Shown: piece by piece, positions 1 to 6,024 of the stretch
Numbering within the stretch: the stretch's first letter is position 1
Layout of the letters: each line of letters opens with the position of its first letter
Source of the DNA: Candidatus Kapaibacterium sp.
Lineage (GTDB): Bacteria; Bacteroidota; Ignavibacteria; Kapaibacteriales; UBA2268
Length of the DNA stretch: 10,204 bases
Direction of reading: 5' to 3'
NCBI GenBank assembly: GCA_027858275.1
Contig: JAQIDA010000039.1
Span: forward strand, 1 to 10,204
The notes under the pieces: generated by a model
Database searches by the model: none
What the model saw: only the letters and a program-made list of their open reading frames with translations
What the model was told of the DNA's origin: nothing
Translations under genes and position numbers: made by a program

Positions 1-70
1 GAGTAGCTCAGTTGGTTAGAGCATCTGACTGTTAATCAGAGGGTCCGCGGTTCAAGTCCGTGCTCAGGAG
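1..70 (+). tRNA. tRNA-Asn (GTT), 5' end cut by the window edge
   Basis: The anticodon stem TCTGA (24-28) pairs with TCAGA (36-40) around a 7-base loop that holds anticodon GTT at 31-33, which reads Asn codons. The T-arm has the TTCAAGT loop between stems CGCGG and CCGTG. The 3' acceptor strand CTCAGGA (63-69) needs TCCTGAG on the 5' side. The window opens at GAG, so about four 5' bases are missing. The discriminator base is G70. The next bases are CAA, so CCA is not encoded and must be added after transcription. Confidence 0.96.
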
Positions 71-76
71 CAAAGA

Positions 77-114
77 AAGTCGTAACGTTTTTTATTCGTT
101 ACGACTTTTTTTTT
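77..114 (+). terminator. Rho-independent terminator after tRNA-Asn
   Basis: A perfect 11-bp stem is formed by AAGTCGTAACG (77-87) and CGTTACGACTT (97-107) with a 9-base T-rich loop, and a run of nine T (106-114) follows. It lies only 6 bases past the tRNA end, so it closes the tRNA transcript and should insulate the aro genes downstream. Confidence 0.93.
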
Positions 115-273
115 GCAAGATGAAAAAAATATTTATTTTATATTTCGCAAAAAAAGTGATAAATTCAAAAGTTATATCGTTGACGAATACGTCTGCTGAA
201 ACTGATTGTTGTTCATAACAAGATAAACAGCATCGATATTGGAATAAAAACAAAGCGGCACGAGCCGGAAAAA

Positions 274-1056
274 ATGAATAAAAACACAGATATACATAGT
301 CAAATAAACAAAACTCCTCTGATGATTGCCGGCCCCTGTGCCGTGGAATCTGAGGAACAGATTTTTTCTCTCGCCGCCGAATTATCGGAAATGGGAGTGA
401 AATTTCTAAGAGGCGGAGTATTTAAGCCCCGCACATCACCCAAATCATTTCAAGGACTGGGTGTAGAAGGGCTCAAATATTTGCGTGCAGCCGCAGACAA
501 ATACAATATGTACGTAGTTTCTGAACTGATGAGTACTACGGATATTGAGAGCTGCTACGATATGATTGATGTAATTCAAATCGGCAGTCGAAATATGACT
601 TCCTACGGTTTACTCAAAGAAATCGGTCGAAAAACAGCTGTAGATCAGAAACCTGTTCTGCTCAAACGCGGCTTCACCGCTACCCTGAACGAATTATTGC
701 TCGCTGCTGATTATATATCCGATGCCGGCAATCCTAATGTTATTCTCTGTTTACGAGGTATTCGCACTTTTGAACAGATTGATTCTGAATTTCGTTTTAC
801 TCCAGACTTGTCAGCAATTCCGGAGTTGAAGGAAATCCAAGGAGATCGCAATCACAAAATTCTCTTCGATCCCTCGCACGCTTGCGGAGACTCCAAGTAT
901 GTTTCTAAAATAGCTTGTGCGGCTCTTACTCTGGGTGCTGACGGCCTCCTTGTTGAAGTACATAAACATCCCGAAAAAGCCCTTAGTGACGGCAAGCAAA
1001 GTTTGCTCCCTGAAGCTTTGAAAGAAATTATCAATTTCACTTGTCACAACAAATAG
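274..1056 (+). CDS. aroF: 3-deoxy-7-phosphoheptulonate (DAHP) synthase, type I-beta, short form
   Basis: This cytoplasmic enzyme condenses phosphoenolpyruvate and erythrose 4-phosphate, the entry step of the shikimate pathway. The 260 residues are essentially one TIM barrel of the AroF/KDO8P-synthase family. Visible family motifs are GPCAVES (20-26, with metal ligand C22), the PEP-binding FKPRTSP stretch (50-56), IGSRNM (103-108), LLKRGF (129-134), DPSHACG (199-205, metal ligand H202), VEVH (227-230, E228) and ALSDGKQSL (236-244, D239). All four expected metal ligands are present. There is no N-terminal ferredoxin-like domain and no fused chorismate mutase, the two regulatory modules common in this subfamily. 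The barrel alone therefore predicts an enzyme without built-in feedback control (inference). The ATG at 274 has no strong Shine-Dalgarno, only a GGAAAAA stretch. It is 343 bases upstream of aroD on the same strand. KDO8P synthase is the main alternative, but the KPRTSP and SRNM motifs favour DAHP synthase. Confidence 0.94.
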   Translation: MNKNTDIHSQINKTPLMIAGPCAVESEEQIFSLAAELSEMGVKFLRGGVFKPRTSPKSFQGLGVEGLKYLRAAADKYNMYVVSELMSTTDIESCYDMIDVIQIGSRNMTSYGLLKEIGRKTAVDQKPVLLKRGFTATLNELLLAADYISDAGNPNVILCLRGIRTFEQIDSEFRFTPDLSAIPELKEIQGDRNHKILFDPSHACGDSKYVSKIACAALTLGADGLLVEVHKHPEKALSDGKQSLLPEALKEIINFTCHNK

Positions 1057-1399
1057 AATTTTCCGGTTAACAGAGTCAATATCTATTTCCTCGTCAATAA
1101 ATCCGCCTAATTTAAACTATTAAATTTGTGTACCCAGACTGTGGTGCAAAAACAGCCTGTTTACAGACAATCTCATAATATATTGTTTGATTATTATTGA
1201 AAAATTCATTATCATAACGTCGTTAGAAAATTGAACAAAACGGCAAATGATTTATATCTGAAAAAAGCAGAAAATTAGATCATCAAGACATAGAAATAAT
1301 CGCTCCGGAAAGTTAATAAAAGACTCTAAAGCAGGGCTCAAATCAGTCAGTTGTATATAGCTGTTAAATATTGAATTATAATTATTTACGGGAGCTGTA
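1057..1399 (+). other. 343-base non-coding gap between aroF and aroD
   Basis: No gene of credible length was found on either strand, and no hairpin with a T-run follows aroF, so readthrough from aroF cannot be excluded. The only structure I see is an alternating set of CTGT and ACAG half-sites at 1139-1166: CTGT 1139, ACAG 1152, CTGT 1157 and ACAG 1163. It includes the 13-base dyad AAACAGCCTGTTT at 1150-1162, which could be an operator. The rest is AT-rich. The gap ends in GGGAG (1390-1394), the Shine-Dalgarno of aroD. Confidence 0.6.
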
Positions 1400-2071
1400 A
1401 TGGATAAATTATGTATTAGCGTAGCTGAAGTTGATTTTGAAGAATGTATGATGATTATAAAAAGTCACAAGATGCAGGATCATAAATTGCTTGAGCTGAG
1501 GTTAGATGATTGCGATTTCGACAAAGAGCAGGTTAAACATCTTTTTTCGTATTCAGTTGATATTGTCGCAACTTGCCGACCGGGTTCAAAGACGGATGAG
1601 CAGCGCAAAACTCTTTTGATGAATTGTATCGAAGCCGGAGCCGCTTATATTGACATAGAAATTGATTCCGCTGAAGATTACAAGAAAACACTGATTGAAG
1701 CCGCTAAAGCTAAAAATTGCAAGGTGATTTTATCATATCACAACGAAGAAAAAACTCCTGATACCAACGAATTAATGACCATTATTCAAAACTGCTATGA
1801 CCAAAAAGCTGATATTGCAAAGATAGCTTGTATGGCTAATTCAGAAGCAGAATGTGCTCGAACATTATCTTTGTATTCAAGGGTAAACGATAAGTTCTGT
1901 GAAGGAAAATTGCTGGCGATTGCTATGGGCAAAATCGGACGCATCAGTCGTATTGCGGCTCCGGTTTTGGGTGCGCCTTTTATGTACGCTGCCGTAACAT
2001 TTGGCAGTGAAACTGCGCTCGGACAATTCGATCTGAGAAAAATGAAGCAAATCGCCGAGTTGATGAAATGA
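1400..2071 (+). CDS. aroD: 3-dehydroquinate dehydratase, type I
   Basis: This enzyme dehydrates 3-dehydroquinate to 3-dehydroshikimate through a Schiff base, step 3 of the shikimate pathway, in the cytoplasm. The 223-residue protein is a single class I aldolase-like barrel of normal length. The residues known from the Salmonella and E. coli enzymes can be placed: E32 and R34 in LELRLD, R60 in TCRPG, catalytic His H114 in LSYHNE, Schiff-base lysine K141 in DIAKIACMA, R184 in GRISRI, S203, and Q209 in ALGQF. The start has a good Shine-Dalgarno, GGGAG five bases before ATG. The stop overlaps the aroE/aroK start (ATGA, 2068-2071), so the two are translated from one message and probably coupled. 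It is a type I enzyme, not the unrelated dodecameric type II (AroQ) found in many other bacteria. Confidence 0.96.
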   Translation: MDKLCISVAEVDFEECMMIIKSHKMQDHKLLELRLDDCDFDKEQVKHLFSYSVDIVATCRPGSKTDEQRKTLLMNCIEAGAAYIDIEIDSAEDYKKTLIEAAKAKNCKVILSYHNEEKTPDTNELMTIIQNCYDQKADIAKIACMANSEAECARTLSLYSRVNDKFCEGKLLAIAMGKIGRISRIAAPVLGAPFMYAAVTFGSETALGQFDLRKMKQIAELMK

Positions 2072-3447
2072 TTCCGGAAAAAGAGTATTTCGCAGTTGTC
2101 GGCAGTCCTGTTCTTCACAGTAAAAGCCCACAAATTATGAATTCCTTGCTTTCAGGTCAATCCCCTGAAGGCAAGGAGATTGATTACGGTCATTATACCC
2201 GTTTTGCAGTATACGGAGTTGAAGACGCTCTTTTTCTGATGAACGAAATTGGAGTAAAAGGCATTAATGTGACTTCTCCGTACAAGTCAGACCTGTTATC
2301 GTATTTGAATGATATATCAAAGGACGCTTCCGCAATCGGGGCCGTCAATACTATTATCAAAGAAAACGGAAGATACAAAGGATACAATACCGACCATATT
2401 GGAGTTGCTATTGCCCTGCGCAGAAACGGAGTCAAAATAAAAGGAAGCAATTGTCTTATAATCGGTGCAGGAGATGCAGGAAGGGCGGCTGCTTTCGGAT
2501 TAAAAAGGGCCGGAGCCGGCAAAGTAATCTTTGTGAACAGAACTTTCCTAAACGCTTCTTCAGCTGCAAAGAAAATGAATTGTGAATCAGCGAAAATTGC
2601 TGATCTTGAAAATATATTGAAATCTGATAACCCCAAAATCAATCTTTTGATTTCTGCTCTGCCGAGCAATGTGCAGGTAGTTAATAAAGAATGGTTGAAT
2701 AAGGATATTGCAATCCTCGATGCGGTGTACAATAATTCACAATTGATTTCTGACGCTCAGGCAATGAATTGCAAGGTTATTCCCGGAGAGGAATGGCTTT
2801 TGAATCAAGCTGTGCCGGCTTATCAGTATTTCACAAAGTCACTGCCGGAATTCCCTTTGGCCGACGAATATATGATGAGAGAGAAACTATATAATTATTC
2901 TCCCGGGGTAACTGTTAAAAACAGTATTGTTTTAATTGGATTTTCAGGAACGGGTAAAACGGTTATAGGAAAGCATCTTGCCCAAAATCTCGGATTCGAA
3001 TTTATTGATACCGATGAAATTATTGAAAAACAGGAAAGAATGTCAATCCCTGATATATTCAAAAACAAGGGCGAGCTATATTTTCGAGCTGCCGAAGCCA
3101 AAGTCTTGAAGACTATATCGGATAACAATATGTTAATCTGTTCAAACAGAGGAACAGTTGTGTCCTGCGGCGGCGGAATAGTTTTAAATAAAGATAATCG
3201 TAAGATATTAAAGAATCTCGGGACTGTTGTATGGCTTTATTCATCGGTCAGAACCTCGGTAAAAAGAATTAGAGATCACAGCAGACCGCTCCTTATCAAT
3301 TTGACTCAAAATGAAATTCGGAAAATCTTCGAAGAACGAAGATCACTATATTTTGAATTGAGTGACCTTGTAGTTAACTCTGAACGCTCCGTCCAAGAAG
3401 TAAGCGACAAGATCAAAGCAGAAGTATTGAGCGTAAGACAGACTTAA
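2068..3447 (+). CDS. aroE/aroK: Bifunctional shikimate dehydrogenase-shikimate kinase (AroE-AroK fusion)
   Basis: A 459-residue fusion carries out steps 4 and 5 of the shikimate pathway: NADPH reduction of 3-dehydroshikimate, then ATP phosphorylation of shikimate. Residues 1 to about 275 are AroE. They show HSKSP (17-21, shikimate-binding serines), NVTSPYK with catalytic K73, GAVNT (91-95), NTD with D109, a Rossmann loop GAGDAGRA (133-140), NRT (157-159, typical for NADP preference) and Q247. Residues from about 288 to 459 are a full-length shikimate kinase of about 170 residues. It has Walker A GFSGTGKT (291-298), DTD with D316, R340, GGG (368-370), RPLL of the lid (R406) and the RxxY motif (R425). 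All key residues of both halves are present, so both should be active. The reading frame is continuous with no internal stop, and no separate aroK is needed. The start overlaps the aroD stop by four bases. The stop lies 15 bases from the end of a convergent gene. Confidence 0.94.
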   Translation: MIPEKEYFAVVGSPVLHSKSPQIMNSLLSGQSPEGKEIDYGHYTRFAVYGVEDALFLMNEIGVKGINVTSPYKSDLLSYLNDISKDASAIGAVNTIIKENGRYKGYNTDHIGVAIALRRNGVKIKGSNCLIIGAGDAGRAAAFGLKRAGAGKVIFVNRTFLNASSAAKKMNCESAKIADLENILKSDNPKINLLISALPSNVQVVNKEWLNKDIAILDAVYNNSQLISDAQAMNCKVIPGEEWLLNQAVPAYQYFTKSLPEFPLADEYMMREKLYNYSPGVTVKNSIVLIGFSGTGKTVIGKHLAQNLGFEFIDTDEIIEKQERMSIPDIFKNKGELYFRAAEAKVLKTISDNNMLICSNRGTVVSCGGGIVLNKDNRKILKNLGTVVWLYSSVRTSVKRIRDHSRPLLINLTQNEIRKIFEERRSLYFELSDLVVNSERSVQEVSDKIKAEVLSVRQT

Positions 3448-3462
3448 ACTGATCCTTAATGC

Positions 3463-3966
3463 TCAATTCTCTAACACATCGAACACATCCATACTTACCA
3501 TTATGTCCATCAAATAATACTCTTCATCAATCACAATGCATGCAATGCTAAATTCCCCTTCAGTATCGCAATACTCATATCTGACAGTCATTGATTTTGG
3601 CATCTTAGAGTCTTCCCAGGGAGATTCAACCCTGAGAGAGAGAAAATATATTTTTTCAAGCTCAACTTCAGATTTTTCTGCTGATGACAATATGTTATTA
3701 TAAGCAGCAGTAAGCTTGGCATTAATATTGAATTTCTCCATTATTCCTATGTCAGTCAGTCCCTTCGCATGTTCCGGCCACATTATTTTAATCGCTCTTG
3801 GGTTAGGTGCTAAGGTCAAAACCCCTGACAGATTTTCATTTTTTATTGCATTAACAAAGTTCTCGGCAAATTTTTCAGCCTCCGGCTGCGCCGAAAGAGA
3901 GAACGTCCCGACGATCAACATAATCAGTGAGCTCAATAAGATTCTGCCTGTATAATATATTTTCAT
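3463..3966 (-). CDS. Small secreted protein of unknown function
   Basis: I do not recognise this 167-residue protein. It begins with a clear Sec signal peptide: a K/R-containing start, a hydrophobic stretch at 9-24, and a likely signal peptidase I site after A26 (SLSA|Q). There is no lipobox cysteine, so it is probably periplasmic or secreted. The mature part of about 141 residues starts with a charged helix-like segment rich in E, K and N (28-46) and then mixes helices and strands. The second half has alternating polar and hydrophobic stretches such as MTVRYEY, SIACIVIDEEYYLMDI. The overall shape would suit a small alpha+beta fold of the NTF2/DUF4878 kind, but this is only a guess from pattern. 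The start is supported by AGGGGAG eight bases upstream of ATG (plus-strand 3975-3981). It is transcribed away from the porin and towards aroE/aroK, with 15 bases between the stops. Confidence 0.8.
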   Translation of the reverse strand: MKIYYTGRILLSSLIMLIVGTFSLSAQPEAEKFAENFVNAIKNENLSGVLTLAPNPRAIKIMWPEHAKGLTDIGIMEKFNINAKLTAAYNNILSSAEKSEVELEKIYFLSLRVESPWEDSKMPKSMTVRYEYCDTEGEFSIACIVIDEEYYLMDIMVSMDVFDVLEN

Positions 3967-4211
3967 AAGATAAACTCCCCTGCCTTCGTTTGCATCAATT
4001 ACTAATAAATCACAAACTCAAATATAATGAAATAATAAGAGAATAATTCTTATTTGCGATCATACACTCAGCTTGTTTTTTTACCGACAATCTATTAAAC
4101 GCTGCTACATTTAACTTATTTTATGATTCAATGAACACATTTTGGTCTCAAAATTATCCTCTAATATGAATAAATCAAGAAATAATTTAAAATAATATGA
4201 AATTATTGGAG

Positions 4212-4232
4212 ACATTTGTGAAAATCAAATGT
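4212..4232. repeat. Inverted repeat, 7-bp arms
   Basis: ACATTTG (4212-4218) and CAAATGT (4226-4232) are perfect reverse complements separated by seven bases. It could be an operator or a small RNA hairpin. Arms this short can arise by chance in AT-rich DNA. Confidence 0.4.
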
Positions 4233-4338
4233 ATATATATGACTGTTAAACAAAAATTATATCATACTATATTATCAATGAGATAAGAAATATGCTTCCA
4301 CAATAATATTTGTTTAAAACAAGTCATAGTTCTCTTTG

Positions 4339-4356
4339 TATTGCTTCAGAGCAATA
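4339..4356 (+). other. Short hairpin followed by T-rich tract, terminator-like
   Basis: TATTGCT (4339-4345) pairs perfectly with AGCAATA (4350-4356) around a TCAG loop. TTATTTTTC follows on the + strand. The stem is AT-rich and there is no gene on the + strand upstream, so if it terminates anything it would be an unseen short transcript or a leader of the porin mRNA. Confidence 0.35.
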
Positions 4357-4390
4357 TTATTTTTCTGTATTAATAAAAAATAATTGTCAG

Positions 4391-4400
4391 TTTCCGGAAA
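4391..4400. promoter_or_regulatory. Perfect 10-bp palindrome upstream of the porin gene
   Basis: TTTCCGGAAA is a perfect palindrome 106 bases before the porin start. Its GC core stands out in AT-rich surroundings, and it is the sort of site a dimeric regulator could bind. No regulator can be named from this. Confidence 0.3.
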
Positions 4401-4464
4401 TTGCTTAACTTTATTTAATTGTGATTCCCGGTTTTATACTTTATTCCGGGGAAGGTAGTGCTTA

Positions 4465-4484
4465 CAGTATTAATCAGTATTAAT
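4465..4484 (+). repeat. Tandem 10-mer CAGTATTAAT x2 upstream of the porin gene
   Basis: CAGTATTAAT occurs twice head to tail (4465-4474, 4475-4484), with a partial third copy, AATTAAT, after it. The 10-base period is one helical turn, which would put both copies on the same DNA face. It lies 21 to 41 bases before the ATG, so it sits in the core promoter or in the mRNA leader. Confidence 0.5.
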
Positions 4485-4505
4485 AATTAATCAATTGGGG
4501 ATTTT

Positions 4506-5801
4506 ATGAAAATAATTGTAACGATTATTCTTTTCGCGATGATGTCAGCAAGCAGTTTTGCAAACGGTCTTAGCCTTAACAGTATTGGTCCTAAAGCCCT
4601 CGGTATGGGCGGCGCGATGATCGGTCTCGCTGATGACTATACAGCAGTATATTGGAACCCTGCAGGTATCACACAACTTCAGAACGCACAAATAGCTGTA
4701 TTTGGCACAGCAATTATGCCTACAGGAACATACAAATATGCAGCTGCAGGTATCGACGCAACAACCATGTCAAATCAGTACATCAGCCCGAGTATTATGG
4801 GCTATGTTCCTCTTTTGAAAGGTGACTTAACAATCGGCGTGAGCATGTTTGTTCCCGCAGGTCTTGGAGCCGAATGGGACGGTGCTGATCTTAAAAATTT
4901 AAGCGGACAATCTCAAACTGAATTCAAATGGTTTAACGAAATCGGAGTTATTAATATCTCGCCCGTTATTGCTTATAAGTTCAACGAAAAACTCTCAGTC
5001 GGAGTTGCATTGAATATCCATTATGGAATGTTTGACATGAAACGTCCAGTGGATCTTTTGAACGGAGCCGTACCCGGAGAAGATACTTATGTGGATACGC
5101 AATATGAAGAATCAAGTACAGGTATGGGCTATGGTGTTTCTTTGGGCGCATTGTACAAAGCAACTGATTATTTGAGTGTTGGTGTTTCATTTAAAACAAA
5201 GAACACTCTTAGTATGACAGGTGATGCAAATAACCCTATGATGGTAGCAATGGGACTTCCTGCTGATACTGAATTTGAACGTGATTTGTCATGGCCAATG
5301 TGGGTCGGCGGCGGAATTGCAGTGAAACCTATGGATAAATTGACAGTAACTATTGACGCTCAGTGGAGTCAATGGTCAGAAGCAATTGAATCAATCGAAA
5401 CAACATACACTGATTGGGTTATGCAAGACGGTAATGCTATGGTTGAAACCATGCACATGAATTGGGAAGACGCTTTACAATTACGCTTTGGCGTTCAATA
5501 TGAAGTTTCAGACAAATTCGCATTACGTTGCGGAGCTTATCATGATCCCGCTCCGGCTCCCGACGAGTCAATGAACATTATTTTCCCCAGCAATACATAT
5601 CTCGGTCTGACATTCGGTACTTCATACAAATTTACAGACGCAATAGCTGTTGATTTTGGATTTGAATACTTAATGGGTGATGACAGAGATATTCCGAAAT
5701 ATGAAGACCCTGAAATTAAAGCAATGCCCGGAATCCATCACATGGATATTATGGCATTTGGTTTAGGCGTTTCTTACACATTCGGAAAATGTGAGAAATA
5801 A
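4506..5801 (+). CDS. OmpP1/FadL/TodX-family outer-membrane transport protein
   Basis: This is predicted to be an outer-membrane beta-barrel that lets hydrophobic compounds such as fatty acids or hydrocarbons cross (family role; the substrate is not readable here). It has 431 residues, the usual size. A signal peptide (1-19) has a likely cut after SFA and before N20. The mature N-terminus carries the family signature: ALGMGGA (31-37), a DDYTAVYWNPAG stretch (43-54) with the NPA motif at 51-53. The rest is a series of strands with alternating aromatic and small residues, many Gly turns and trailing SYTFG at the C-terminus. The protein ends KCEK after the last strand instead of on an aromatic residue. 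The Shine-Dalgarno is GGGG five bases before ATG. It has its own terminator downstream and a long upstream region with possible operator sites, so it is probably a single-gene transcript under its own control. Confidence 0.9.
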   Translation: MKIIVTIILFAMMSASSFANGLSLNSIGPKALGMGGAMIGLADDYTAVYWNPAGITQLQNAQIAVFGTAIMPTGTYKYAAAGIDATTMSNQYISPSIMGYVPLLKGDLTIGVSMFVPAGLGAEWDGADLKNLSGQSQTEFKWFNEIGVINISPVIAYKFNEKLSVGVALNIHYGMFDMKRPVDLLNGAVPGEDTYVDTQYEESSTGMGYGVSLGALYKATDYLSVGVSFKTKNTLSMTGDANNPMMVAMGLPADTEFERDLSWPMWVGGGIAVKPMDKLTVTIDAQWSQWSEAIESIETTYTDWVMQDGNAMVETMHMNWEDALQLRFGVQYEVSDKFALRCGAYHDPAPAPDESMNIIFPSNTYLGLTFGTSYKFTDAIAVDFGFEYLMGDDRDIPKYEDPEIKAMPGIHHMDIMAFGLGVSYTFGKCEK

Positions 5802-5845
5802 TATTTTTCCTTCTTGAATAAGTGAAGAATATTTTTGAATCGATA

Positions 5846-5886
5846 AAACAGACCGTACACTTCAATGTGTCCGGTCTGTTTTTTTT
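5846..5886 (+). terminator. Strong Rho-independent terminator of the porin gene
   Basis: AAACAGACCG (5846-5855) pairs with CGGTCTGTTT (5872-5881), and ACAC (5857-5860) with GTGT (5867-5870). There is one T/C mismatch between the two stem parts and a six-base loop. The T-run extends to 5886. It lies 44 bases after the porin stop and separates that transcript from sppA. Confidence 0.93.
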
Positions 5887-5895
5887 GGTTATATA

Positions 5896-5920
5896 GGCGA
5901 TCCCTGTGTGGTCGCCGGGA
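5896..5920. repeat. GC-rich hairpin resembling a dispersed intergenic repeat
   Basis: GGCGA (5896-5900) and TCGCC (5912-5916) pair, and CC (5902-5903) continues the stem with GG (5910-5911) past one bulged T. The loop is CTGTGT, and CGGGACG follows. The GC-rich block stands out between AT-rich flanks and lies just after a terminator. On the other strand it reads much like the GGCGACCACRCAGGG-TCGCC hairpin repeats I recall as scattered through many bacterial genomes. Only one copy lies in this window, so repeat status is inferred from memory. Confidence 0.5.
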
Positions 5921-6024
5921 CGTCAAAAATATTTTTCCAAAACAGGAAACGTTTTCTCAAATTATTCGTATTATAGAATTAAAAGATACTAACAACAAAC
6001 TTTATAATTTATATCGGAGCATTC

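Larger units (their letters stand above)
3967..4505. other. 539-base AT-rich divergent intergenic region
   Basis: No credible gene on either strand; the longest ATG-started stretch I followed is about 15 codons. It should carry the promoters for the minus-strand secreted protein and the plus-strand porin. Structures seen on reading are listed separately: an inverted repeat at 4212-4232, a hairpin at 4339-4356, palindrome TTTCCGGAAA at 4391-4400 and a tandem 10-mer at 4465-4484. A further CCCGG/CCGGG dyad (4427-4431 and 4446-4450) lies between the last two. GGGG at 4497-4500 serves as a Shine-Dalgarno for the porin. I could not fix a promoter because the whole region is A/T-rich and TATA-like strings are frequent. 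Confidence 0.6.

Noticed and set aside
1..273. Integration site or mobile element at the tRNA-Asn gene
   Set aside because: No repeat of the tRNA 3' end is seen downstream and no integrase or phage gene is present; ordinary aro genes follow.
1230..1320. Remnant of a chorismate mutase or other small gene in the aroF-aroD gap
   Set aside because: A short frame ending at 1318 gives about 20 readable codons with no start and no recognisable motif; stops occur often in all frames.
1377..1382. TATAAT before aroD (and another at 6003-6008 before sppA)
   Set aside because: Both lie only 16-17 bases before the ATG, so a start site would fall on or next to the Shine-Dalgarno. No -35 element sits at a proper distance. 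AT-rich leader composition explains them.
2193..2732. Open frame of 179 codons on the minus strand
   Set aside because: It is the antisense shadow of the AroE domain; the + strand carries all expected AroE motifs.
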